A DNA stretch of 64,000 bases, taken from positions 124,001 to 188,000 of the forward strand of contig NZ_JADKRX010000004.1 of NCBI RefSeq assembly GCF_015350975.1. Reading direction: 5' to 3'. This document shows positions 8,240-16,086 of this stretch, one piece after another. The position numbers were made by a program, and so were the translations under genes. The notes below the pieces were generated by a model that ran no database searches, was not told where the DNA came from, and saw nothing but the letters and a program-made list of their open reading frames with translations. The DNA comes from Curtobacterium sp. VKM Ac-1395. GTDB taxonomy: Bacteria > Actinomycetota > Actinomycetes > Actinomycetales > Microbacteriaceae. How positions within the stretch are numbered: position 1 is the stretch's first letter; every line of letters begins with the position of its first letter.

Positions 8240-9266
8240 CCCCACCCGGGCCGCCTGGGCCGCGGGCTTCGCCGCCGTGGCCGCGGACAACATCACCCGC
8301 GAGTACCCCTACGCGTCGCAGCACACGACGTCCGGCCCGGACGACCGAGCCCTGCCCGTCGAGCTGCACCCGGCCTTCGCCACCTCCTACGACTGGCACT
8401 CGTCGGTGCACATGCACTGGCTCGCCGCCCGCTTGGTCGCGTTCGGCCTGCCAGCCAGCCAGGAGGCCCCGATCACCACGATCCTGCAGGCCCACCTGTC
8501 CGCGGACCACCTGGCGACCGAGGCGGCCTACCTCCGCAGCGCGTCGCACTTCGAGCGCCCTTACGGGTGGGCCTGGGTCATGCGCCTGGCGGCGGAGGTC
8601 ACGTCGTCGCCGGTGCCCGCCATCCGTGCGCTCGGGCCCGGGTTCGTGCCCGTGGTCGACGCCGTCGAGGACCTCGTCACCCGCTGGGTCGACGGTGCCG
8701 CCCACCCCGTCCGGCACGGGGTGCACTCGAACTCCGCGTTCGGGCTGCAGCTCGTGCTCGAGGCCGCCCGGTCGCTCGGGCGGGACGACCTCGCCGCGGC
8801 GTGCGAGCGCGCTGCGCGTGACTGGTTCGGCGCGGACACCGCGTGGCCCTTCGCGTGGGAGCGCAGCGGGCACGACTTCCTCTCGGCAGGCCTGGCCGAG
8901 GCCGACCTCATGCGCGCGGTCCTGCCTCCGGCGGAGTTCGCCCCGTGGGTCCGAGCCTTCTGCTGCGAGGTGCGCGCCGGCGACGACATCCTGCAGTCGA
9001 CGGTGGTCCGCGACGAGAACGACCCGCAGCAGGTGCACCTGTTCGGGCTCGACCTGTCCCGTGCCGGCGCTGCCCGTCGGGTCGCGGACGCCCTGCGTGC
9101 TGCGGGTACGTCGACCGACGACCTCGCGGACCTGCTCGACGACGCGGCGGAGCGGCTGCTCGTGTCCGGGCTCGCCGCGAGCGTCGGCGAGGAGTACTAC
9201 TCGACGCACTGGTTGGCGAGCTTCGCCTGGGACGCGATGGAGGCCCGCGAACACTCCCTGCGGTGA
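8226..9266 (+). CDS. DUF2891 domain protein
   Basis: A 346-residue soluble protein matching DUF2891: ITREYPY near residue 22, LHPAFATSYDWHSSVHMHWLAARL at about 48-72 (quoted region positions 8367-8440), and a C-terminal YYSTHWLASFAWDA. The many conserved His, Asp and Trp residues and helical composition suggest an alpha/alpha-barrel enzyme, but no activity is established. It starts with TTG at 8226, overlapping the DUF979 stop by 14 bases, with GGGAG upstream. Its tight coupling to the DUF969/DUF979 pair places it in the same pathway, possibly acting on a pyroglutamyl-containing compound (inference). Confidence 0.82.
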   Translation: MSPSDPTRAAWAAGFAAVAADNITREYPYASQHTTSGPDDRALPVELHPAFATSYDWHSSVHMHWLAARLVAFGLPASQEAPITTILQAHLSADHLATEAAYLRSASHFERPYGWAWVMRLAAEVTSSPVPAIRALGPGFVPVVDAVEDLVTRWVDGAAHPVRHGVHSNSAFGLQLVLEAARSLGRDDLAAACERAARDWFGADTAWPFAWERSGHDFLSAGLAEADLMRAVLPPAEFAPWVRAFCCEVRAGDDILQSTVVRDENDPQQVHLFGLDLSRAGAARRVADALRAAGTSTDDLADLLDDAAERLLVSGLAASVGEEYYSTHWLASFAWDAMEAREHSLR

Positions 9267-9414
9267 CGGCTGTTCCTCTGGTGTTCGCAGAGACAACATC
9301 GGCTGTCAAGCCCCTGCGCTCGTTGTCGTGAACAACTACGTTCTGTGGACAGCCGAGATCCGGCTCGACACCGCAGGGATCCGGTGTCGATCGTCACGTC
9401 AGGGAGTGACAGCC

Positions 9415-10173
9415 ATGCAGAAACGAACCACCACCAGAGCGACACTCGCCGCTGTCGTCCTCGGCGCAGCACTCGTCGCCGTCCCGCTCGGATCGACGTC
9501 CGTCGCGGAGGCCGGCACCCCGGCACCCGTCGGTGACGTCGGGCCCTTCAAGCAGACGTTCCGCGAGGACTTCAGCACCGCGGCCGCGGCGAACGGTCAG
9601 TTCGCCAGGACCTACGCGAACTCCTGGCAGCCCTACCCGGACGGCACCTCGGGGATCTACTCCTCGAGCACGCAGGTCAGCGCCCGCGACGGCTACATGG
9701 ACGTCAAGCTCGACGGCGCGCGCGGGGCCGCCGGGACCTTCGGCACGCCGAACGGTGCCTGGTCGCACGTCGGCGGGAAGTTCTCGGTCCGGGCGAAGGC
9801 CGAGGGCGGGACGGGCAACGGTGCGGCCTTCATGCTGTGGCCGTCGTCGAACGTCTGGTCCGACGGCGAGATCGACTACCCGGAGGGCAACTTCGAGAGC
9901 ACGCCGATGGCGTTCCAGCACTCGATGACGCCGGGATGGGAAGCCCACTCGACGAGCATCAGCACCGGGGTGTCCTGGCGCCAGTGGCACACCTACTCGG
10001 TCGAGTGGATCCCCGGGAAGTCCGTGACCTACCTGGTCGACGGCAGGGTCATCCGGACCGTGACGGTGGACGTGCCGACGACGCCGCACCGGTACATGTT
10101 CCAGGTCGGGAACTGGGGCGGCAACGGACACCTCGACATCGACTGGGTCAGCACGTACGCCTACGTCGGCTGA
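9415..10173 (+). CDS. Secreted glycoside hydrolase family 16 enzyme
   Basis: A 252-residue exported enzyme. Residues 1-34 are a signal peptide (basic MQKRTTTR start, hydrophobic core, cleavage near AEAG). The catalytic motif E-I-D-Y-P-E inside SDGEIDYPEGNF matches the GH16 E-x-D-x-x-E nucleophile and acid/base arrangement; WHTYSVEW and a late GNWGGNGHLDIDWV strand are also typical. GH16 enzymes cut beta-1,3/1,4-glucans and related polysaccharides; the exact substrate is not readable. A ribosome site AGGGAG precedes the ATG at 9415. The gene sits between the two arms of the 5-oxoproline locus and has no evident link to it. Confidence 0.85.
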   Translation: MQKRTTTRATLAAVVLGAALVAVPLGSTSVAEAGTPAPVGDVGPFKQTFREDFSTAAAANGQFARTYANSWQPYPDGTSGIYSSSTQVSARDGYMDVKLDGARGAAGTFGTPNGAWSHVGGKFSVRAKAEGGTGNGAAFMLWPSSNVWSDGEIDYPEGNFESTPMAFQHSMTPGWEAHSTSISTGVSWRQWHTYSVEWIPGKSVTYLVDGRVIRTVTVDVPTTPHRYMFQVGNWGGNGHLDIDWVSTYAYVG

Positions 10174-10179
10174 GCTGGG

Positions 10180-11061
10180 TCACACGACCCGGAAGCGGAC
10201 CGTGTCGCCCGGCCGGAGCTGGGCGGCACGGTCGACCGATGCGGGTGTGAGGACGGCGACGACCGGGTACCCGCCGGTCACGGGGTGGTCGGCGAGGAAC
10301 AGCACGGGGAAGCCGTCCGGCGGGACCTGGAGCGATCCGGTCTCGACGCCCTCGCTCGGGAGCTCGTGCGTGACTGCGCGGACGAGGGGCTCCGCCGCGG
10401 TGGTCCGGACGCCGACACGGTCGCTGTCCGGGCTCACGCAGTGGTCCTGCCCCGTGAGGGTCGTGCGCCACGCAGGCGTGAACCAGTCGTCACGCGGACC
10501 CGGGACGACGTCGAGCACGACGGACTCCCACGGCCAGGGCTCGAGCGGCGGCGCGACGGCGTCGACCACGGGCCAGCCGTCGGCCTCGGTGCCGATCGGG
10601 AGCGCATCGCCGGCCTGCAGCGGAGCGGGACCGAGCTGCGCGAGCGAGTCCCACGACCGGCTGCCGAGCACCGGCTCGACGACGAACCCGCCACGGACGG
10701 CGACGTACGAGCGCAGGCCGGTGTCGGGGACGCCGAGGTGCACGGTGTCGCCGGGACCGAGCAGCAGGACCTCGTTCGCGGCCGCGCCGTGAACGCTGCC
10801 GTCAGCCCGCTCGACCTCGACCGCGCAGGCCGCTCCGGTGACGGCGGCGACCACGTGCGCGTCGGATCGGAGCGAGACGGAGCCGAGCAGGGCCTCCAGG
10901 ACGGCTGCGCCGGGACGGTTGCCGACCATCCGGTTGGCGAGCGCCGCGGAACCTCGGTCGGCTGCGCCGGCCGCGCCGAGTCCCATGTCGCTGAAGCCCG
11001 GGCGGCCGAGGTCCTGGGTCGTGACGCCGAAGCCGATGCGCTCGACGGTGAGCGTGTTCAC
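10180..11061 (-). CDS. pxpC: 5-oxoprolinase subunit C (biotin-dependent carboxyltransferase/AHS2 family)
   Basis: A 293-residue PxpC (KipA/YbgK) protein. The N-terminus [26 protein letters not shown] and the stretch GAADRGSAALANRMVGN are family landmarks. With PxpA and PxpB it hydrolyses 5-oxo-L-proline to glutamate using ATP in the cytoplasm. The GTG at 11061 overlaps the pxpB stop (GTGA); an upstream extension is possible but would run deep into pxpB. It is the last gene of the pxpABC operon, separated from the convergent GH16 gene by only six bases. Confidence 0.92.
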   Translation of the reverse strand: MNTLTVERIGFGVTTQDLGRPGFSDMGLGAAGAADRGSAALANRMVGNRPGAAVLEALLGSVSLRSDAHVVAAVTGAACAVEVERADGSVHGAAANEVLLLGPGDTVHLGVPDTGLRSYVAVRGGFVVEPVLGSRSWDSLAQLGPAPLQAGDALPIGTEADGWPVVDAVAPPLEPWPWESVVLDVVPGPRDDWFTPAWRTTLTGQDHCVSPDSDRVGVRTTAAEPLVRAVTHELPSEGVETGSLQVPPDGFPVLFLADHPVTGGYPVVAVLTPASVDRAAQLRPGDTVRFRVV

Positions 11062-11720
11062 GTGCCACTCGTGTCGACGAAGCGGATGCGTGTGCCGGCG
11101 GGTGCGAGCGCCGGTGGGTCGCGGTCGAGTGACCACATCGGGACGTCGGTGCGCCCGATGAGCTGCCAGCCGCCGGGGGAGGTGCGCGGGTAGACGGCGC
11201 TGAACTCCCCGGCGAGGGCGACGGCGCCGCTCGGGACGGCGGTGCGTGCGGTGCTGCGGCGGGGCAGGTCCAGCGAGGGGGCGGTTCCGGTCAGGTAGCT
11301 GAAGCCGGGAGCGAAGCCGCAGAAGGCGCTCGTCCAGATCTGGCCGGTGTGCCAGGCGACGAGGTCGGCGGGGGTCATGCCGATGAGGTCGGCCACGGCG
11401 GTGAGGTCGTCGCCGTCGTAGGTGACGGGGATCACGACGGCTGCGGCTGCGTCAGCGTCCGCGGCTGCGTCTGTGGCCGTCTCGGCTCGTGCTGCGGTGC
11501 TGGTGGCGGACGGCGTGATGCCTGCCAGGTCGCCGCGCAGGCGGGCGGCGTCCGTGCGGGTGCGGTCGTAGCGGAACAGGAGCGTGCGGGCGCCGGACAC
11601 GACCTCGGTGACTCCGGGGGGTCGGTGGCCGAGGCCGGCGCGGAAGGCGACCGTGTCCTGCAGCGTGTCGAAGGTGGCGAGCAGGGCGCTGCTGCCGGCG
11701 GGGCGCAGGTCGAGCGTCAT
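11058..11720 (-). CDS. pxpB: 5-oxoprolinase subunit B (KipI/AHS1 family)
   Basis: A 220-residue PxpB/KipI protein. The hallmark [13 protein letters not shown] lies near residue 140, preceded by a VPVTYDG-like [11 protein letters not shown] and followed by [10 protein letters not shown] near the end. An Ala/Thr/Asp-rich insertion of about 25 residues (around 70-95) lengthens the linker between the two halves relative to typical members. It overlaps both neighbours by four bases (ATGA from pxpA, GTGA into pxpC). It partners PxpC to form the phosphorylating or carboxyltransfer-like half of 5-oxoprolinase. Confidence 0.93.
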   Translation of the reverse strand: MTLDLRPAGSSALLATFDTLQDTVAFRAGLGHRPPGVTEVVSGARTLLFRYDRTRTDAARLRGDLAGITPSATSTAARAETATDAAADADAAAAVVIPVTYDGDDLTAVADLIGMTPADLVAWHTGQIWTSAFCGFAPGFSYLTGTAPSLDLPRRSTARTAVPSGAVALAGEFSAVYPRTSPGGWQLIGRTDVPMWSLDRDPPALAPAGTRIRFVDTSGT

Positions 11721-12544
11721 GCGGGCGTCTGGTCTGTTGCCGCTCCGGGCGCGGGCGCGGGCGCGGGCGCGGTTGCGGCTCCGGCTCCGGTGAACGGGGC
11801 GATGGTGATGTCCTGCTCGGTCAGCAGCCGGCGGATCGCCCGGGCCATCGCGACGGCGTCGGGGGAGTCGCCGTGGACGCAGACCGAGTCCGCGCGGACG
11901 GAGACCTCGGACCCGTCGACGGCGGTCGCGACGCCGTCGGTCACCATGCGGAGGACGCGCTGGGCCACCTGCTCGGGATCGTGCAGGACGGACCCGGGCG
12001 TGCTCCGCGACACGAGGGAGCCGTCGGGTTCGTAGGCGCGGTCGGCGAAGGCCTCGCTGACGGCGCGGAGTCCGTGGCGCTCGGCTGCGCGCAGGAGCTC
12101 GGAGTCGGGCAGGGCGAGCACGGCGAGGGACGGGTCGACGTCGGCGATCGCGCGGACGACGGCCTCGGCCTGGACCGGGTCGGCGCAGGCGGTGTTGTAG
12201 AGCGCCCCGTGGGGCTTGACGTACGTGACCCGGGTGCCGGCGACGCGGGCGGTGGCGGTCATGGCGCCGAGTTGGTACACGACGTCGGCGTGGAGTTCGT
12301 CCGGCGTGACGTGCATCGGGCGCCGGCCGAAGCCCGCCAGGTCGCGGTGTGCGACGTGTGCGCCGACGGCGACGCCGCGCTCGGCAGCGGCGCGGCAGGT
12401 GGCGAGCATGATCGTCGGGTCGCCGGCGTGGAAGCCGCAGGCGATGTTCGCGCTCGAGACGACGTCGAGCATCGCGGCGTCGTCACCCATGCTCCAGGCG
12501 CCGTAGCCCTCGCCGAGGTCGCTGTTGAGGTCGATCGTCGTCAC
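11717..12544 (-). CDS. pxpA: 5-oxoprolinase subunit A (LamB/YcsF family)
   Basis: A 275-residue LamB/YcsF protein: [14 protein letters not shown] at the N-terminus, [13 protein letters not shown] near residue 30, [15 protein letters not shown], and VKPHGALYN near 110 are all diagnostic. It is the catalytic metal-dependent subunit of the PxpABC 5-oxoprolinase. The last about 20 residues are an Ala/Pro-rich tail absent from most homologues. Start is GTG at 12544 with AGGGAG six bases upstream. The palindrome at 12567-12579 lies 23 bases before the start, indicating regulation together with the DUF969 operon. Confidence 0.93.
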   Translation of the reverse strand: MTTIDLNSDLGEGYGAWSMGDDAAMLDVVSSANIACGFHAGDPTIMLATCRAAAERGVAVGAHVAHRDLAGFGRRPMHVTPDELHADVVYQLGAMTATARVAGTRVTYVKPHGALYNTACADPVQAEAVVRAIADVDPSLAVLALPDSELLRAAERHGLRAVSEAFADRAYEPDGSLVSRSTPGSVLHDPEQVAQRVLRMVTDGVATAVDGSEVSVRADSVCVHGDSPDAVAMARAIRRLLTEQDITIAPFTGAGAATAPAPAPAPGAATDQTPA

Positions 12545-12566
12545 GGGTGCTCCCTGTCGTCGCCGG

Positions 12567-12579
12567 GTTGTTCAACAAT
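12567..12579. promoter_or_regulatory. Putative GntR operator before pxpA
   Basis: Read on the minus strand this is ATTGTTGAACAAC, 12 of 13 bases identical to the site at 6412-6424. It overlaps a possible -10 (TAGATT) of the pxpABC promoter. The shared flanking G/A before ATTGTT strengthens the match. Confidence 0.7.
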
Positions 12580-12653
12580 CTAGTCCGGGGACGGCGGGGA
12601 GGCCAGTGCGGGGCGGTGCGCGTCGGCAGCGCCGTGCCGGAGCTGCACCGCGA

Positions 12654-12697
12654 CGGACGGGAGGCTCGGTGCCAGCTGGCACCGAGCCTCCCGTCCG
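12654..12697. terminator. 44-bp perfect palindrome, probable terminator of the GH4 gene
   Basis: Arms 12654-12675 and 12676-12697 are exact reverse complements, core GACGGGAGGCTCGGTGCCAG. It lies nine bases past the GH4 stop codon, between it and the pxpABC promoter. It belongs to the dispersed palindrome family and has no T-run. Confidence 0.7.
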
Positions 12698-12705
12698 GGA
12701 CGCGG

Positions 12706-14064
12706 CTACGTCGTGAGCACCGCCGCGACCTCCGGGATGCGGTCGATGTACCCGCGCACCAGGTCGCGGGCGATCGTAACGCTGTCCACGAGGGGGTGGA
12801 GCGCGAAGGCCTTGAGCGCCTCGTCCTTCGACCCGGTCATGGCGGCGGCGATGGTGTGGCGCTCGACGGCCTTGACCTGGGACATCAGCCCGATCTGGTG
12901 CAGGTCGGGCTGGTCGGTGGACATCGGGTGGACGCCGTTCGCGTCGACCATCGTCGGGACCTCGACCACGGCGTCCCGGGGGAGCCCGGCGATCGTGCCG
13001 TTGTTCCTGACGTTGAGGATCATCGTCTGGCGCTCGTTGCGGCTGATCGCGGCCATGACCCCGAGGGCGACGCCCGCGTAGCCCTGGTGCGACGGGTCGG
13101 TCTCGCGCTCCTTGGCGTCGACCGGCTCGTCCTGCGTGCCGCCCTTCGCCTCGGCCATGTAGGACGCGCTGCGCCGGGCGACGGTCTCGCGCCACAGGTC
13201 GGCCACGCCGTCACCGGCGGCGGTGGCCCGGTCGTAGAAGGCGGACTGGCTCTCGGCGAGGAAGTCGCCGCGGGTCTTGCCGGAGCCGATGATGGAGCGC
13301 ACGGCGTCGCGGTTGAAGTAGTAGTAGTACAGGTACTCGTTCGGGATGGCACCGAGGCTGCGGATCCAGTCGAGCCCGAAGACGTGGCCCTCCTCCATGG
13401 CACCGAGACGTCCGTCGTCCGCCATCAGCTCGGGGAGCACGTCGCGGCCGTCGTACATCACGCGGCGCATCCACCCGAGGTGGTTCAGGCCGACGTAGTC
13501 CATCTGGACCCGGGTGTGGTCGAGGCCGAGCATGCCGGCGACCCGGCGCCCGAGGCCGGACGGGGTGTCGCAGATGCCGAGCACGCGGTCGCCGAGGACG
13601 GTCTGCATGGCCTCGGTGATGATGCCGGCGGGGTTCGTGAAGTTCATCACGTAGGCGTTGGGTGCGAGGTCGCGGATGACCTTCGCGGCCTCGACCATGA
13701 CGGGGACGGTGCGGATGGCGTACGCGAGCCCGCCGGGGCCGGTGGTCTCCTGTCCGAGGACGTCGAGGTCGAGCGCGACGTGCTCGTCGCAGCGTCGTCC
13801 CTCGAGCCCGCCGACGCGGAGTGCGGCGAAGACGTAGTCACTGCCCTCCACCGCGCGGTGCAGGTCGGTCGTCGGCTTCAGGACCGGGGCGTCGGGGAAG
13901 TCGGCCGCGAGCTCGGTGAGGATCGCCACCATCGCGTGCAGGCGGACCTCGTCGACGTCGTACAGCGCGACCTCCTCGACCCGGGGGGAACCGGTGTCGC
14001 GGAGGAGTGCCTGGTAGACGTACGGCGTGCGGAACCCGCCGCCTCCGAGGATGCAGAGCTTCAT
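12706..14064 (-). CDS. Glycoside hydrolase family 4, 6-phospho-beta-glucosidase-like
   Basis: A 452-residue GH4 enzyme. The NAD-binding start is MKLCILGGGGFRTPYVYQAL; NFTNPAG, ICDTPSGLGRR and VGLNHLGWMRR hold the conserved Asn, Cys and His that bind the catalytic divalent metal. GH4 glycosidases act by an NAD and metal-dependent redox mechanism on phosphorylated (sometimes free) alpha or beta-glucosides; sequence resemblance is to the 6-phospho-beta-glucosidase branch. Its start overlaps the upstream DeoR gene (ATGA). Across the promoter region lies a PfkB kinase and an ABC importer, so this looks like a beta-glucoside catabolic locus in which the kinase might supply the phosphate (inference). 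Confidence 0.88.
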   Translation of the reverse strand: MKLCILGGGGFRTPYVYQALLRDTGSPRVEEVALYDVDEVRLHAMVAILTELAADFPDAPVLKPTTDLHRAVEGSDYVFAALRVGGLEGRRCDEHVALDLDVLGQETTGPGGLAYAIRTVPVMVEAAKVIRDLAPNAYVMNFTNPAGIITEAMQTVLGDRVLGICDTPSGLGRRVAGMLGLDHTRVQMDYVGLNHLGWMRRVMYDGRDVLPELMADDGRLGAMEEGHVFGLDWIRSLGAIPNEYLYYYYFNRDAVRSIIGSGKTRGDFLAESQSAFYDRATAAGDGVADLWRETVARRSASYMAEAKGGTQDEPVDAKERETDPSHQGYAGVALGVMAAISRNERQTMILNVRNNGTIAGLPRDAVVEVPTMVDANGVHPMSTDQPDLHQIGLMSQVKAVERHTIAAAMTGSKDEALKAFALHPLVDSVTIARDLVRGYIDRIPEVAAVLTT

Positions 14065-14843
14065 GTGATGACGACCTCTCCGCCGGCGTTCCGGCTGTGT
14101 GCGAGTGTTTCGTCGGGGGCGCCGGTCGTCGTGATCAGCGTGTCGACGTCGGTGAGGGAGCAGAGCCGCAGGGCCCCGCTCCCCGGGAACTTGGTCTCGG
14201 ACGCGAGCAGCACCACACGATCGGCGGCCGCGATCATGGACTGCTTGATGGGGGCCTCGACCGCCATGTTGTCCACCACGTGTCCGTTGGCGCGGACACC
14301 GGTGCAGGACAGGAACAGCAGGTCGGCGCTGACCTGCTCGAGCGCGGCCTCGGCGAGCGAACCGACGAGCGTGCGGTAGTTGCGTCGGACGACCCCGCCG
14401 AGCAGCACGAGCCGCACGGCCTCGTCGTCGCGGAGCACGTCGAACACCGCGAGGTTCGTGGTGATGACGGTGATGTCCCGGCCGCGGAGCAGCTCGGCGA
14501 TCTGCGGCGTGGTCGTGCCGATGTCGAGGATGACAACCTGGCCGTCGGTGACCATCGCGGCGGCGGCCTCGGCCATGCGGCGCTTGAGGTCGAGGTCACC
14601 GGCCTGCTCGAACGGGGTCTCGACGGCCTCGTCCGGGTCGGTGTCGTCCTGCGCCGTGGCTCGCGGGGGGAGGACCGCGCCACCCCACGTGCGGACGAGC
14701 TCGCCGTTGCGGTCGAGCATCTCGAGGTCGCGGCGGATCGTCGCCGGGCTGACCGCGAGGGCCTCTGCGAGTTCCTGCACGGAGGCAGCACCGTCAGCCC
14801 GGAGTGCCCGGATGATGCGGTTCTGCCGGTCGCGCAGGATCAT
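14061..14843 (-). CDS. DeoR family transcriptional regulator
   Basis: A 260-residue DeoR protein: N-terminal helix-turn-helix with RQNRIIRALRADG, VQELAEALAVSPATIRRDLEML and LVRTWGGAV, then a C-terminal sugar-phosphate-sensing domain with VILDIGTTT and LLFLSCTGVRA. DeoR proteins of this type bind phosphorylated sugars. The start at 14843 is the family-conserved MILRDRQN; a longer reading is not supported. It is co-transcribed with the GH4 gene and divergent from the PfkB/ABC operon over 199 bp, which it probably controls. Confidence 0.88.
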   Translation of the reverse strand: MILRDRQNRIIRALRADGAASVQELAEALAVSPATIRRDLEMLDRNGELVRTWGGAVLPPRATAQDDTDPDEAVETPFEQAGDLDLKRRMAEAAAAMVTDGQVVILDIGTTTPQIAELLRGRDITVITTNLAVFDVLRDDEAVRLVLLGGVVRRNYRTLVGSLAEAALEQVSADLLFLSCTGVRANGHVVDNMAVEAPIKQSMIAAADRVVLLASETKFPGSGALRLCSLTDVDTLITTTGAPDETLAHSRNAGGEVVIT

Positions 14844-15042
14844 GGCGTCACAGTAACGCAGTTCGAGCAGAAACAAGCAAGATCGCGCAAGCGGAAGTCG
14901 CACTCAAGCAGACTTAACAAATCTGGCGCAACCGGGTAACGTCCTCGCAACACGAAGCACGCAGGCTTGAGCACCACCACCGGATCCGTCCCAGGTCGAG
15001 CACACCTGCGCAGCACTGATCCGCGATGACGAGGAGACTGCC

Positions 15043-16050
15043 GTGACCGAGGCGCATGCCGAGCCACGACCCACCGGACACACCGGCGGGCAGGCCGACG
15101 AGACCACTCGCGGCACCCTCCTGTTCGCCGGGGACGTCTACTGCGACGTCGTCTTCTCCGGGGTCACTGCTCCCGAGCAGGGCGCCGAGGTGTTCGCCGA
15201 CGCGTTCGCCATCACCCCGGGCGGCGTCGCGAACCGTGCGGTCGCCGCTGCCCGAGCCGGTGCCCCGACGATGCTCGCGAGCTGCCTCGGCGACGACGTC
15301 CTCGGCCGCCACGTGTACGACGTGCTGACCGCCGAGCCGTTCCTCGACACCTCCCTGCTCGAGCTGGTGCACGGTCACCAGAGCGCCGTGTCGGTGGCAC
15401 TGACCGGGCCCGACGACCGCAGCTTCATCACCTACGAGGAGCACCTCGGCCCGACCGTCGTGCCGGACGACATCGGCCCGGTGGCCGCGACGCACGTCGG
15501 CATCGCCAAGCCGCTGCCCGCCTGGGTCGCTCGGCTCCGCGCGGCCGGCACCACGGTCGTCGGCGGGGTCGGGTGGGACCACACCGGCGAGTGGAGCGGC
15601 GGGGTGCTCGACCGTCTGGCCGAGATCGACGTCTTCGTGCCGAACGACGTCGAGGCCATGCGGTACACCCGGACGGACTCGGCGCTCGCCGCGGCGAAGG
15701 TGCTCGCCGAGCGTGTGCCGCTCGCGGTCGTCACCCGTGGGCCCGACGGCGTCGTGGCGGTCGACTCCGCCAACGGCGTGGTCGTCACTGCCGACACGGT
15801 CCGTGTCGACGCCGTCGACCCGACCGGGGCCGGCGACGTGTTCGTGGCGTCGTTCATGGCCGGTGTGCACCACGGCTGGGACCTCGAGACGCGGCTGCGG
15901 TTCGCTGCCGCCAGCGCGGCCTTCGCCGTCACCGGACTCGGGGGAGCGGCGAGCGCGCCGCACCCGGACGAGCTCCGCGTCTTCCTCGACCAGCGCGCCG
16001 CCCCGGGCGACTGGTCCTTCCTCGCCGACGTCCCCAGCGCCGACAACTGA
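15043..16050 (+). CDS. PfkB family carbohydrate kinase
   Basis: A 335-residue ribokinase-like sugar kinase. The N-terminal region has GDVYCDVVF and an PGGVANRAVAAARAG substrate-binding stretch; the C-terminal signature VDPTGAGDVFVASFMAG contains the catalytic Asp and anion hole. It phosphorylates a sugar or nucleoside; the exact one cannot be told. GTG start at 15043 has GAGGAG nine bases upstream. It leads an operon with the solute-binding lipoprotein and two permeases, an arrangement consistent with phosphorylation of the imported sugar. Confidence 0.88.
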   Translation: MTEAHAEPRPTGHTGGQADETTRGTLLFAGDVYCDVVFSGVTAPEQGAEVFADAFAITPGGVANRAVAAARAGAPTMLASCLGDDVLGRHVYDVLTAEPFLDTSLLELVHGHQSAVSVALTGPDDRSFITYEEHLGPTVVPDDIGPVAATHVGIAKPLPAWVARLRAAGTTVVGGVGWDHTGEWSGGVLDRLAEIDVFVPNDVEAMRYTRTDSALAAAKVLAERVPLAVVTRGPDGVVAVDSANGVVVTADTVRVDAVDPTGAGDVFVASFMAGVHHGWDLETRLRFAAASAAFAVTGLGGAASAPHPDELRVFLDQRAAPGDWSFLADVPSADN

Positions 16051-16086
16051 CCCGAACACCCACCCCTTCGCAGAACTGGACCCACC

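Noticed and set aside
9322..9336. GTTGTCGTGAACAAC before the GH16 gene as a third copy of the GntR operator
   Set aside because: Although palindromic, its half-sites are separated by five bases and the centre differs from ATTGTTGAACAAT; the match is too weak to include GH16 in the 5-oxoproline regulon.
6925..9414. Continuous Arg/Pro-rich open frame ahead of the GH16 gene, joining it to the DUF969/DUF979 region
   Set aside because: It is the alternate frame of DUF969, DUF979 and DUF2891 in high-GC DNA; GH16 has its own signal peptide start at 9415 with a ribosome site.
14874..14909. CAAGC at 14874, 14888 and 14905 as DeoR operator repeats
   Set aside because: The spacings (14 and 17 bases) are not regular and five-base matches are expected by chance; kept only as a possibility.
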